A stretch of 64,000 nucleotides of DNA from positions 73,516,483 to 73,580,482 of the forward strand of contig OY829540.1 of NCBI GenBank assembly GCA_963691705.1. Direction: 5' to 3'. Below, piece after piece: positions 24,464-37,000 of this stretch (position 1 is the stretch's first letter; each line of letters starts with the position of its first letter). A model generated the notes under the pieces. The model was given only the letters and a program-made list of their open reading frames with translations. It had not been told where the DNA came from and made no database searches. The translations under genes were made by a program, and so were the position numbers. This DNA comes from Viola odorata (Eukaryota; Streptophyta; Magnoliopsida; Malpighiales; Violaceae).

Positions 24464-25307
24464 TGTCATCTGTATTTAGTTTACCTGAATTGGCTTTTAA
24501 CCTGATGTCAGTAAGTAAGCTAACGAAAGACCTCAACTGCTTCATCTCCTTTTTCCCTGATCATTGTCTTATTCAAGATCTAGTGACGAAGCAGATACTT
24601 GGTAGAGGGCATGTGTCTGGTGGTCTTTATGTTCTTGATCCATGGGTACCAAAGCCAATAGCTTGTCTCAGCAGTACTTCCTTGTTTGAAACTCATTGCC
24701 GTTTGGGACATCCGTGTCTACAATATCTAAGGAAATTGTGTCCACAATTCAAGTCTGCTACTTCTCTGGATTGCGAGTCTTGTCACTTTGCTAAACATCA
24801 TCCCACCTCTTTGGGCCCTCGTACCAGTAAACGTGCGGATTCTGCTTTTGCATTAGTTCATTCGGATGTGTGTGGTCCATGTTCTGTGACTTCCAAACCA
24901 GGTTTTAGATACTTTATCACCTTTGTGGATGATTACTCTAGAATGACTTGGATATATTTCATAAAAAGTCATTCTGAGGTGTTTTCTCATTTTTGTGCAT
25001 TTTGTACTGAAATAAAAACTCAGTTTGATGTGTCTATTCGTATACTGCGAAGTTATAATGCTAAGGAATATATGTCTGAAGCTTTTCATCGGTATATGAC
25101 TCAGCATGGTATCTTGCATCAATCTTCTTGTGTTGACACACCACCTCTTAGAGACTGCTCGTGCTCTATTATTTCAGAACAAGATTCCTAAGCAATTTTG
25201 GGTTGACGCTGTTTCTACAGCTTGCTTCTTGATTAATCGTATGCCTTCTGCAGTTCTTGATGATGGTATTCCAATTACTGTACTTGCTCCTGGTAAGCCA
25301 TCATTCC
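24458..25307 (+). repeat. Second copy of an 850-bp copia pol segment
   Basis: Equal in length to 22398-23247 and differing at about six positions. It includes the same integrase deletion after VDTP, so the deletion predates the duplication. It starts mid-protease/integrase region without a proper start and restores continuity with the downstream pol. Confidence 0.95.
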
Positions 25308-27471
25308 CCATTGAGCCTAAGATTTTTGGTAGCACCTGCTATGTTCATGATGTTCGTCCTAACATCACAAAGTTGGATCCTAAGGCTTTAAAGTGTGTCT
25401 TCTTGGGGTATGCTAGACTTCAGAAGGGGTATCGATGCTACTCTCCCGACCTCCAAAAGTACCTTGTGTCCACCGATGTTGTCTTTTCTGAACAGGTACC
25501 ATTCTTCTCACCTCATCCTACTCCCACTCGACAGGATGATCATGATGATGATTGGTTGGTCTATTCTTCCACTCCTTTGGATGTTTCTGAGCAATCTGTT
25601 AGTGATACTATCCTGCACTAGGCTACTTCATTGGGTCCTTCTCCTGGTACTGTTGATCAGTCTTCTAGAGATACTGCTCTGGACAAAGCGACTTTTTCAA
25701 GTACCTTTGAGCATCCACCGGCAGATACGGTTATAATTCAATCTCCTGATCTCTCAGTTATGGGAGACCCACCTTGTAGTGATCCTCTAGTCCCTGCACC
25801 TCCATCAGAGCCCTCGGTACCTACTCCTTCTACTGATCTGGATTTACCCATCAGTCTTTGCAAAGGTAAACGACAATGCAAATCTGTTTACTCAATTGCC
25901 AACTTTGTCTCTTATGATGGCTTGTTTGGTTCGACACGTGCTTTGATTTCTTCTCTAGACTCTGTTGTTGTTCCTAAAATAGTAAAGGAAGCATTGAGTC
26001 ATCCTGGTTGGACGAATGCAATGCTTGAGGAGATTACAACTTTGGATGATAATCAGACTTGGGATTTGGTGAATTTACCAAAGGAGAAGAAAGTTGTGGG
26101 GTGTAAGTGGGTGTTTGCAGTCAAAGTCCATCCAGATGGTTCTGTGGCCCACCTCAAGGCTCGACTTGTTGCCAAAGGATATGCTCAAACATATGGGGTG
26201 GATTACTTTGACACTTTTTCTCCTATGGCCAGATTATCTTCTGTGAGGTTATTCATCTCTTTGGCCGCTTCCAGCAACTGGCCCCTACATCAGTTGGACA
26301 TCAAGAATGCCTTCCTTCATGGTGACCTACATGAGGAAGTCTATATGGAGCACCCACCTGGGTTTGTTGCTCAGGGGGAGTATGGGAAAGTTTGTCGTTT
26401 GAAGAAAGCTTTGTATAGTCTAAAACAGAGTGCTCGTGCCTGGTTTGGCAAGTTCAGTGAGGTAGTTTTAGAATTTGGCATGCAAAAGAGTCAGTGTGAT
26501 CATTCAGTCTTTTATAGACAATCTGCTGCTGGTATTATTTTGCTTGTTGTGTATGTGGATGACATTATCATTACAGGAGATGATAGTGTTGGGATCTCTT
26601 CGCTCAAATCTTTCCTGCATACCAAGTTTAGTACAAAAGACTTGGATCAGCTGAAATACTTTCTAGGGATAGAAGTATCCAGGAGTAACAAAGGTATCTT
26701 CTTATCTCAAAGAAAGTATGTTCTTGATCTCCTTGCAGAAACAGGAAAGTTGGGAGCTAAGCCCTGTAGCTCCCCAATGGCCTCTAATGTCAATCTCACC
26801 AAAGATGACGGTGACCCTTTTGATGATCTTGAGAAGTATAGGAGATTAGTTGGGAAACTAAACTATCTCTGTGTGACACGACCTGACATCACCTTCGCGG
26901 TTAGTATTGTCAGCCAGTTGATGTCTGCTCCAATAGATAAGCATTGGGAAACTCTAGAGCATATCTTGTGCTATCTGAAAGGGGCACCTGGCCTCGGGAT
27001 CCTGTACAGTAACCACGGTCACAATCAGATTGAATGTTTTGCTTATGCAGATTGGGCTGGGTCGAAGATTGATAGAAGATCAATAACCGGCTATTGTGTC
27101 TTTGTTGGTGGGAATCTGATCTCTTGGAGGAGCAAGAAGCAAACGTGGTGTCTCGATCCAGTGCAGAGTCAGAATACAGAGCTATGGCACAATCCTCCTG
27201 TGAGATTATATGGATGCGGCAACTTCTGACTAAAATTGGTATAGAACACTCCTCACCTTCAAAGCTTTGGTGTGATAATCAAGCTGCTCTCCACATTGCT
27301 GCAAATCCTGTTTACCATGAGAGGACTAAGCATATTGAAGTAGACTGCCACTTCATTCGTGAGAAGATTCAGGGAAATCTCATCTCCACTCACTATGTGA
27401 AGACAAGAGAACAACTGGGTGATCTCTTCACTAAAGCCCATTCCAGGTCCTCGAGTGGATTATCTTTGTAA
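25106..27471 (+). pseudogene. Copia integrase C-terminus, reverse transcriptase and RNase H
   Basis: The frame from 25106 gives integrase C-terminal text (FWVDAVSTACFLINRMPS; FGSTCYVHDVRP; KCVFLGY) to an in-frame TAG at 25619-25621. From 25631 the same frame gives RT with WVFAVKVHPDGS, KARLVAKGY, the QLDIKNAFLHGDL block and the catalytic YVDDIIITG. RNase H begins at CFAYADWAGS. A missing A in a run near 27147 shifts the frame, and the last RNase H part (SRSSAESEYRAMA; KTREQLGDLFTKA) is in another frame ending at 27471. The RT core is intact but the polyprotein is broken. Confidence 0.92.
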
Positions 27472-27515
27472 CAAGCTGGGCATGATAAATATCTATGCTC
27501 CAGCTTGAGGGGGAG

Positions 27516-27640
27516 TGTTAGATATACGTATTAGTATTAGTATGTGTATTAGTATACGTATGTATATACGTTATATTGTATTAGGTAAGTATTATAATGT
27601 GTCGAGTAAATAGAGAGAGAGGATTTTTACCCAAATTACA
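27516..27640 (+). repeat. Copia 3' LTR (125 bp)
   Basis: Pairs with 21163-21287. Preceded by a purine-rich tract CTTGAGGGGGAG, the probable plus-strand primer, and followed by the target duplication AATAT. Confidence 0.95.
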
Positions 27641-27698
27641 AATATAAATAAATGTTGCAGTTACTTCGGAAATGAATGGAAGACAGTATAATACTCAC

Positions 27699-28673
27699 TA
27701 GAGTGCCTTTTACTTGGGTTGAGACATGCCCTTTTGTGCTGTCTGATACTAGCTTAGACAAACCAAAATCTGCAACTTTTGCGGTCAAGTTTTCATCCAA
27801 CAGAATGTTGCTGGACTTTACGTCCCTGTGGATTATCGGAGGATTTGCAAGCTCATGTAAGTAAGCAAGTCCTCTAGCCGAGCCCAGAGCAATGCGAAGC
27901 CTCCTTTTCCAGTCAAGCTGAATGCCAGACCTCCCTGCAATCCAATATATAAATAACTATCGTACGCATGGCAACCAATTAACCACAAATGATGACCTTA
28001 CCCGACAAACTTTCTCTAAGTGTCCCGTTGGCTATGAATTCGTATACCAGTATCTGTTCTCCTTGCTTGAAGTAAAAGCCCACAAGGTCAACTAGATTCT
28101 TGTGATGCACTCGTGACAGCAACTCAATTTCAGTCTTGAACTCCAACCCCCCCGCATCGACCCTGGTTGAGCCCTTTTAACTGCTACCACCTGGCCGTCA
28201 CTGAGAATTCCTCTATAAACCTGAACAGAAAATTTATTTTCAAGCTTCTCAAGTTATTCTATGACAAAATGAAAACTCGTGGGGCAGTAATTAAGTACCT
28301 TTCCGTAGCCCCCAGAACCTATTTCATTACTTTCAGAGAAGTTGTAAGTGCACTTTTTAAGCTCATCATAGGAGAACCATCTTGCTCCCTTTAGTTGAGG
28401 TGCCCCGCCGCTCTCTTTGCCACTTGGAATCCAGGATGCTATAAGAAACTACAAGTTTCCATACAACACTTAAAATTATTCCCGTGGCGCAGGTTTGGTC
28501 ATGACGACTAAATTGATTGCAAAAACAACACTTACCAAATGGTTTACTTAATCCAATTTCTTTTTCTGCACGTTTCTTCTGTCGAATGGCATACACCCCT
28601 ACTCCAACAAGGCTCAGAACCAGAAAGGCACAACCAATTCCTATCCCGACTACTATACGAGAACTGATGAAAG
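27699..28673 (-). pseudogene. Receptor kinase exons: transmembrane to kinase catalytic core
   Basis: Four exons. 28536-28673 holds the membrane helix (VVGIGIGCAFLVLSLVGVGV) followed by basic RQKKRAEKE. 28299-28438 gives GAPQLKGARWFSYDELKKCT and the P-loop GSGGYGK. 28002-28220 gives the VAVKRA lysine and [15 protein letters not shown], but one base is missing in a seven-G run just before it. 27699-27934 holds [15 protein letters not shown] and ADFGLSKL, ending VKGTL. Splice sites are normal, so decay is recent relative to the exon structure. Confidence 0.9.
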
Positions 28674-28678
28674 GGCCT

Positions 28679-29980
28679 TGATGGTTGCCGAAACCGTAAA
28701 AAATAAATGAATACAATTCACCTATGCTCATGCAAATAAGAACAGTAGCAAGTGGTAAAAGGATCGTTCCTCAGGGATTCGGTGGACAATTAATATTCCT
28801 TGTAAATGACAAGATAAGTAACGGGTGGTAAATACCAATATTGAGTTGTTGTATTGCAATGGATTAAATAACAGAAATAACATAAACAACAAAAAAAGTG
28901 ATTTGTGTGTGTGTTCAAAGGTGACAAGTTTCCAGTAAGGATTCGACTAAGCACATGAATTAAACTGATTGATCATTGATTCAAGTATTTTCAAGATCGA
29001 ACTTATAGGCGGCTATAGAGACCAGGTGTTCACCTAAATCTCCTACTCTTCTCCTAAACAAGGCTAATAAAGAGACACTCTATTAGAAGCCCCTAATCAG
29101 TTTGACAATCCTAAGAGACACTCTATAGAATTAATCAAACGATTGATAATTCACAGGGAGAGACCGATCCCAAGTCTGGGATAAAAATCCTATAAACCTG
29201 ACTCTATTCGTTTTCTATTCTGATCCGTCAATCAGATAGTTGCCTTCGCATCTCTCTTTACAATGTAGACTCCAAAGTATCAAGAGAAGACTGTAATTAA
29301 TCAAATCCTATTTGTAGATGATCAGGCTTCAATAGGAATAAGATTAACTTGACATTCAACTAAAACAAATAGAGATATAAGTTGGAATTTAGTAAGAACA
29401 ATTAGATCTCACAATCAATTATTCATGGCAATGAATCCTTACAAGGAAAATAGAATTTAGCCAAGCATCATCATAATAAATATATAAAAGAGATTATAAG
29501 CATAAAAAGGAATTTAATTAATTAAAGAAGAAAGGGAATAGCAACAACGTTCAAGCTATTGCAATGGAGTTGTGTTGTCTCTGCCAAGAAGAAAGAAATA
29601 TTCTATATAAAAGATGAAGTGTTCTACAGAGGCGCAACCTCTTTCCTTAAATAATAAAAATCACTTAATTTTCTAAATCCAAAATTCAAAAATAGGAAAA
29701 TATCTAATAATATTTGTTCCACAATCCTAACAGAAGCGTAGGAGATATTCAGCGGAAGCAGGAATTCTCGTTCCAACAGGAGACTGCAAGACAAAATCTT
29801 CTAGAATAAACAACAGCCACAAAATTGCTCTGTAACAAACGGTTTCAGCTCCCAAGGAATGAAATGTTGTCCAACAACATTTTCTGCAATAAAGGAGTGA
29901 AAAACCCGAGAATTAGCAGTATCATCGTCCTAAAATAGACATAAAAGACGACGATAAATAGACATTTAACGCTCCAATCA
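28679..29980 (-). repeat. Athila 3' LTR (element A)
   Basis: 1302 bp. Compared with the other LTR it has about 27 extra bp near 29605-29640 and scattered substitutions. Bounded by target duplication GGCCT on its left. Confidence 0.95.
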
Positions 29981-31801
29981 AATCCCCCACACTAACCTAT
30001 GCTCGCCCTCGAGCATTACACTCAGAACAACCCCCTAATCAGAACAAATGATCTCCCACAAGGCAAATAGGAAAAGCATACTCAGCACACATGGCACAAC
30101 ATTCGACACAACCTTCTACCTAGATAACATCCACATCAAACCCAAGGAATAACGAAACCAAGGGAGAAACTTTCCCATACCTAGCATAGTCGCAAGCAAT
30201 CCTTACACGGGAAAAAGTATTTGCACTTAAACTTAGCAACGATAATGGCAAGGTGTTTACACTTAACAATGCAATTGACAATGTACAAAATCAGACTTGC
30301 AATAACGACCCGAGTACGGAGAACACATGCGCAGGCAATCAAATAATCATGAAAACTTTGCATAGGTAAACAAGAGAAATTGTGTAAGAGAGAAGAGGGT
30401 TCAAAAGAGAGGCAGGGAGAGAAGGATAGAGATTTCTTAGCTGAAGAAGCGAAGCGACAAGAGACATCCTCTGTTGGCAGCAGCGAAGGCAAGGCAAAGA
30501 ACGATCGGTTTTCAGTAGGGGTATTTTCTTCTTTTGTACTCGATGCGGACAGTCGTCTGTTTTTCTTTATGCTTTGCCCAGTCTCTGATTTCTACTCCAC
30601 TTTTGCTCGAATCTTTATTCTATTATTTTTTTTTCTTCATTTTTTTTCCTTTTTCTTTTTCGAGCAAAAGGGAGTGCTTACAAACTGCTTTCAAATATCT
30701 GACTGGAGCAGCAAAGACGAATCGATTGTCTTGGCTTTAACGAATGGTGGTTTCTGCCTATATTTTTCAGCATCTTGATCTCGCATCTCGTAATTTTCAG
30801 CTTCTAAATTTCCCTTTTCTTCTTTTGAATACGCTGATTTTTAGTGTCTTATTGTCGCAACTTGATATCCCCACATTAATGAAATTGCTTCTCTTTGTCC
30901 CACCTTGCCAACTACCAGAGAATATCTCTCGTCTGCTAAGAATAGAAGGAAAAGTCTCAAACAGTTTAGAAGGGTTATGGAAAGAAAGGTGACATGAGTG
31001 GCAGGGGTAAAATAAAAGCAAGAAAAAAAATAAGAAAAATGCAAAGTGCCCAATCATTTCATCGCTTTCCCACGTCTAATGGTGCCTATACCCAGGGGTC
31101 TCATGCAAATCCAACCAGTATACGGTCATGCATCCACTCAGAAAAGATAATCACGGCATGAAAGTTCAAGAGCTCACATGGTAGACAAATGACCACAAGC
31201 GACTATGACAAGGCATGGATATAGGATCTAACAGGTAGTGTGACTGTGCGCATGAATATGTGTAGTGAGATGAGTGCTTCCTGTTCAAAAACGCCTAAAC
31301 CATTCATTCAAACATAGGGGCTGTTTAAAAAACAAGGGCAATGTGGTTTTCAAAAATTCCAATCAACCAAACATATATCCACAATCAATCCAGCATAAAT
31401 ACACATCCATCGACAACCAAACCAGCAAATATACACAACTAATCCAGCAAATATTCACAAAGACGCAACGCAAACACCTCCCCCACACTAGACAACACTT
31501 TGTCCTCAAAGTGTGAGAGAGAGAGAAAAGACTCAACTGAAAATGAAATGCAAGAAATAAAAAAAAGAAGAGAGAAAGAACCCGGGTCTAATCATGGTCT
31601 GGGCTGGAATTTGCCCAGAAGTTGCCTTTGCAAAGCATTGGTTTGCTCCTGCTCTTCGATTAATTTCTGGAGTTGAGTTCCTTGCTTTTCCACTGTTTGT
31701 TGCAGAAGTGCTTGATTAGCCATCAATTGTTCCATCATAGCTGTCATGACTTGCAGCTCAGTCCCAGTACTGAGAGACTGGTCATTCTGTGGCTGCTCGC
31801 C
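29981..31801 (-). other. Athila element A 3' noncoding region with polypurine tracts
   Basis: About 1.8 kb between the third ORF and the LTR. The tract next to the LTR reads GTGTGGGGGATT on the minus strand (29981-29992), the expected plus-strand primer. A second near-identical purine block, TAGTGTGGGGGAGG, lies at 31477-31490 on the minus strand, beside an 8-bp hairpin ACACTTTG-TCCT-CAAAGTGT at 31495-31514. No ORF here has recognisable similarity. Confidence 0.75.
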
Positions 31802-33553
31802 TTAGTTTGGGATGGAATTCTCTTGCTGTACTGGTTCATTTGACAGGCTGTCTGAATCAGCCACATCCTTCGCGAATTTATAGTTTCCTCCATGTTTTGC
31901 CCCGAAGATGTGTTCTGCAGCTGGAGTAAAACCTGTATTGCTGCGCACTACAAGATTCTCGTCCAAGTGAAAATAACCCATGGTGTCTAAAGCTTTTAAA
32001 TCCAAAACTCATAAATTAGAAGATTTAAACAGGTCACAAGAAGAAAGGTCTAAACCCATATGTTGCACAGCAATTTCAGTGATTAGTGATCCCATTGGCA
32101 TTCTATTTCTTACAAGTCTGAATTGGTTGCAAATCCAGTGGCCTAAGTTTAATTTGTGTTTGTTTACCATGCACCACAAAATAAACAATTCTTGTTTTGA
32201 AATCTCTCCAGTTATACCACTTTTTCCTGAGAAAGTAATTGCTAAAAACCTATGTATGATCCTAAGGGACAAGTCAGGGATGACGTGAGCCTTCGCATGA
32301 CTGTCGTCAAAATTGGCAGCAGGGTCCTTAGTCAATTGTTTCCATGCATCATGCTTGTAAAAAATAGAAGAATCCGGGTATTCAGTTAGGCAATTCACAT
32401 ACCATTCAGATTGCAATTCATCTAATTTAACAAAGCCAATCTTAACATTAAATTCATCCATAGTCCAGTGGGAATATTTGTTCATTAATCTAAAATTGAC
32501 TTCTTTAGCATTCATTCTCTTCTTCTTTTTAGGAGCTGACCAAAAAGATGCATAAAATTCTAGGACCAACTCAAGATAAACAACATGCTTAGGGTAGAAA
32601 AATTGTTCCCATCCTATGTTTTGGATGCACTCAGTAAGGGGATTCAGAATATCCAAATCAACAAGCAATTGAAAGTCAAATTTAGTGCATGCAATCACTT
32701 CCTGATTACATTTCACATTTAAGCATTCAAGAGTGTCAAATTCATCAAAGTGTAACCAGCCCTTGAGATTATCAAGTGTTGGTTTTACCTTATGTGTAGC
32801 TCGACCTCCCCTGACTCTGTCCCGTACTCGCACGTGTCTTGTTTAATGGTTCGCTGCAGCTGCTGGCTTGGAAGTTGAGGATAATTTTCTGGTCCGTTTG
32901 GGCCTGCAATTCGGTTCTCTCTCTGAGTCAGATTCAGCTCTAGGAGATGGTCTCTGCTTCCTCTTTTCACCTACTTTCCCTTTCAATTTCTGGTTATGCA
33001 AGTGACTCAAGGGCATACTTTCGGAATTGTCATCCGAATCCTCCACGTTTTCTGATGGGACTGCCTTGAAAGTCGGGTCTGATGCCGTGTCCTCGCCGGA
33101 GCTAGTCTCTTCGGTTCTTGGTGGTTAGGTGGTGTCGTGTGTGACTTGGACTTGGGTTGCCTCACCTGATTCTGCTTCTCTCTGGTCGTGACACGCCGTG
33201 GTTGGAGTTTTGTGCAGTCGGCTGGACGTTGGAGAGGTCACGACCACCTTGGTCGTCACGGCGGCGGGTTGCACTCGTCGTGACAGCGTGAACGAAACAG
33301 TCAATGGTGCAGTCGCTGCAGTGGCCCGTGCTATGTGGGTTTGCGAGACTCTCGGCTTTCTTGCCGTGATTTGCAGCAGAGAGGAAGGTGGTGTTGCTGC
33401 ACTCGTTGCTGGTGACATGGTAGATTCCGACGGAGGCGGTGATGAGGGGGAATCGATGAGGAAAGGTTTAGTTTTGCTGGTAGGAGGGAGGTTTTTGGGT
33501 TTAGACCGGAGCCCGGCCATGGTGGTGCCGCTGCCGCCTCTGGTAGTCACCAT
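31802..33553 (-). pseudogene. Athila third ORF (env-position ORF), interrupted by stops
   Basis: One continuous minus-strand frame of 584 codons starts MVTTRGGSG and is interrupted by TAA at 33125-33127, TAA at 32843-32845 and TGA at 32009-32011, with no frameshift. The N-terminal ~170 residues are Ser/Pro/Thr-rich. A basic region with KRKQRPSPRAE follows. A globular part includes FYPKHVVYLELVLEFYASFW, resembling the domain found in Athila ORFs that lie after integrase. I see no clear signal peptide or strong membrane span. The function of this ORF is unknown, and the env label in this clade is positional. Confidence 0.75.
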
Positions 33554-34022
33554 GGTCGATTTGGTTGGGTAGGGAGCGGCGGCTAGGGTTTTGGAGGAAG
33601 AAGATGATGCTTGGTAATTTGATTTTGGTTATTATGGTGGACGTGGTAAATGGGAAAAATGTGGTAATTGAAAAATGGGCTTACACTTGCCTTAAGCCCA
33701 TAAAACTCCTCCTCTGGGCTAAAACTCCATTTTTAGCTTCTCACCCTTCATTAAACGAAATTCCTTTCTTCTCAGGCCTAAAATTAGGCCGAATCATGCT
33801 CCAACTATCCTGCAAAACAAGATCAACCAAAACATCAAATAACCAGAGAACTTCCTTGATAGGGAAGCAACAATAAAATGAAAATTAAAATAAAAAATTA
33901 AAATAAAAAATTAAAATAAAAATAAAAATAAAACTGAAACTAATTGTAAAACTTTGAAAATCACATGGGTTGCCTCCCATGAAGCGTCCCAATTTATAGT
34001 CTCAGACCGGACTTATTTTTGA

Positions 34023-37000
34023 TCAATTCGCTGGTGATGGGTGGAGATGCAATTCGTCCACTGTGTGTGGTTGAAACCCTTCGTAAAATGGTTTCAACCT
34101 CTGCCCATTAACCTTGAATATCACCACTGTCTTTGGGTCTTGAATTTCCACTGCACCATGAAAAAAAACTTTAGAAATAACAAAAGGTCCATTCCATCTA
34201 GACTTTAATTTTCCTAGAAAAATCCTAAGTCTAGAATTAAATAAAAGGACTTTCTGTCCAACGTGAAATTGTTTATTTTTAATCAAACGGTCATGGTATT
34301 TCTTGGTTTTTTCCTTGATGATCTCAGAATTTTCGTAGGCCTCATGCTTCAATTCCTCCAATTCTTGTGTCTGAAGTTTCCTCTCAAGACCAGCTGTCTT
34401 CATGTTGAGGTTGCACTGTCTGATTGCCCAATATGATTTGTGCTCAATCTCCACAGGGAGATGGCATGATTTCCCAAAAACTAGCTTGTAGGGAGTGGTT
34501 CCAATTGGAGTCTTGTAGGCTGTTCGGTAAGCCCATAAGGCGTCGTCAAGCCTTTGACTCCAATCCTTTCTCTCGGGATTCACCGTCTTTGTGAGAATTG
34601 ACTTGATTTCTCTATTCGAAACCTCAGCTTGTCCATTTCTTTGAGGGTGATAAGCAGTCGACGTCCTATGATGGATACCATATTTCGTAAATAGAGATGT
34701 TACTACTCTATTACAAAAATGAGTACCTCTATCGCTTATGATCACCTTTGGCACTCCAAACCTGTTTAATACATGAGATTTCAAAAATGAGACTACGGTT
34801 TTAGCGTCATCAGCCATAGTGGCTTTAGCTTCGACCCATTTAGAAAGGTAATCCACTGCTAGAAGAATATATTAGTTACCACCAGACTTAGGGAAAGGTC
34901 CCATAAAGTCTATTCCCCAAATTTCAAAAACCTCACAAGCTAAAATAGGATTAAGTGGCATCTGATTTTTAGAAGAGATATTATTGATCCTTTGACAGTT
35001 AGAGCAATTCCTACAAAACATGTGACAATCCTTGAATAATGTCGGCCAGTAAAATCCGGATTCCAATACCTTGAGGGTTGTCCTCTTAGGTCCAAAGTGA
35101 CCTCCACAAGCATCCGAATGACAAAATTCTAAATTTTTTTCTATCTCATGCTCAAGCACACATTGTCTGATCATTTGATCCTTACCAACATTCCACATGT
35201 AAGGATCATCCCATACGTAATATTTAAAATCTCATTTAATTTTTTCCTTTTCTCGAGAAGACAACTCACCTTGAAACTCACCTGACGCTAAGAAGTTAGT
35301 GATATCAGCATACCATGGTGCCTTCTCTTGAACTTGGAAAAGTCCCTCATCAGGAAATTCTTTGTTGACCGCATGTGAGTCTGGATCCACGAGTATTCTA
35401 CTCAAGTGATCAGCAACTAAGTTTTCCTTACCTCTCTTGTCTTTGATCTCAAGATCAAATTCCTGCAAGAGGAGAATCCACCGAATCAGTCTCGGTTTAG
35501 CTTCCTTCTTCACCAATAAGTATCGCAAAGCTGCATGATCAGAATACACAATCACTTTAGTGCAAAGGAGATATGCTCGAAATTTATCTAAAGCAAAAAC
35601 AATAGCAAATAGCTCCTTTTCCATAGTGGTGTAATTTTTCTGTGCGTCATCCAACATTCGGGACGCATAGTAGATGACATGTGAGTCGCGCCCTTTCTTC
35701 TGTCCAAGGACAGCACCTACAGAGTTGTTAGAAGCGTCACACATAATCTCAAAAGGCAAACTCCAATTAGGAGCTTTGATCACAGGTGCAGTAGTTAGTT
35801 TTTTCTTGAGCGTATCAAATGCCTTTTCGCAATCAGCTCCAAACTGAAATTCTATATCCTTTTGTAGCAATCGACAAAGGGGTGCAGCAACCTTCGAAAA
35901 GTCTTTTATGAATCTCCTGTAAAAGCCGGCATGTCCTAAGAAAGAACGCACTTCACGAACATTAGTAGGGTAAGGCAAAGAATCAATAACATGAATTTTC
36001 GCTTTATCTACTTCAATTCCTTTTTCAGAAACTATGTGTCCTAGAATTAAACCTTGAGTGACCATAAAGTGACATTTTTCATAGTTCAAAACTAGATTAG
36101 TTTCCAAACAGCGTTTAAGAACTTTCTCTAGATTTTCTAAACATTCATCAAATGAATTACCGTAAACGGTAAAATCGTCCATAAAGACTTCAATTCCCTT
36201 TTCAATGAATTCAGAAAATATGCTCATCATACATCTTTGGAAAGTTGCAGGTGTATTGCAAAGTCCAAAAGGCATGCGTTTATATGCGAAAGTCCCGAAT
36301 GGGCATGTAAAAGTAGTTTTGTCCTGATCCTCAATTGCGATGGGTATTTGGTGAAAACCAGAATACCCATCAAGACAACAGTAATGAGACTTACCTGACA
36401 GTCTCTCAAGCATCTGGTCAATAAAAGGAAGAGGAAAATGGTCCTTACGAGTTGCTGAATTTAGTCTTCGGTAATCTATACACACCCTCCAACCATTTTG
36501 CACTCTCGTGGGGATTAGCTGTCCTTCATTGTTCTCCACCACTATGATCCCTGTCTTCTTGGGAACTACCTGTACTGGACTCACCCATGAACTGTCAGAA
36601 ATAGGGTATATCACTCCTGCATCTAAGAGTTTCAATACCTCCTTTTTGACGACATCCATCATAGGAGGGTTGAGTCTCCTTTGCGGCTGCCTCACAGTCT
36701 TACAATCCTCTTCTAGATGAATCTTGTGTGTACAGATTGTGGGGCTGATTCCTTTAATGTCAGCTATCGTCCATCCTATAGCTCCTTTATTCTCTCTCAA
36801 TACTCTCAAGAGTCGCTCCTCTTCCACTTTTGTCAGGCTGTTTGAGATGATCACTGGAAGACTCTCTCCTAAGCCTAGGAAAGAGTATTTCAAATGTCCG
36901 GGCAATTTCTTCAGTTCCAAATCTGGAGCTTTCAAAACAGATGGAACAAGAGCATTATTAGTTTGTGGTAAATCAAGCATTTTAAGGGGAATTACCAGCT

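Larger units (their letters stand above)
21163..27640 (+). mobile_element. Ty1/copia LTR retrotransposon, rearranged and lacking gag
   Basis: Two 125-bp LTRs (21163-21287 and 27516-27640, four differences) are flanked by the 5-bp duplication AATAT (21158-21162 and 27641-27645). A primer-binding site resembling initiator tRNA-Met follows the left LTR, and a purine tract (TTGAGGGGGAG) precedes the right. Domain order protease-integrase-RT-RNase H makes it copia. No capsid or zinc-knuckle coding is present between the left LTR and protease. The pol region carries an 850-bp direct duplication around a foreign 1.2-kb insert, an integrase deletion, a nonsense codon and a frameshift. It lies in an intron of the receptor kinase pseudogene, antisense to it. 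Confidence 0.95.

Noticed and set aside
33198..33572. Plus-strand ORF of 124 codons within Athila A
   Set aside because: Antisense shadow of the Ser/Pro/Thr-rich start of the third ORF.
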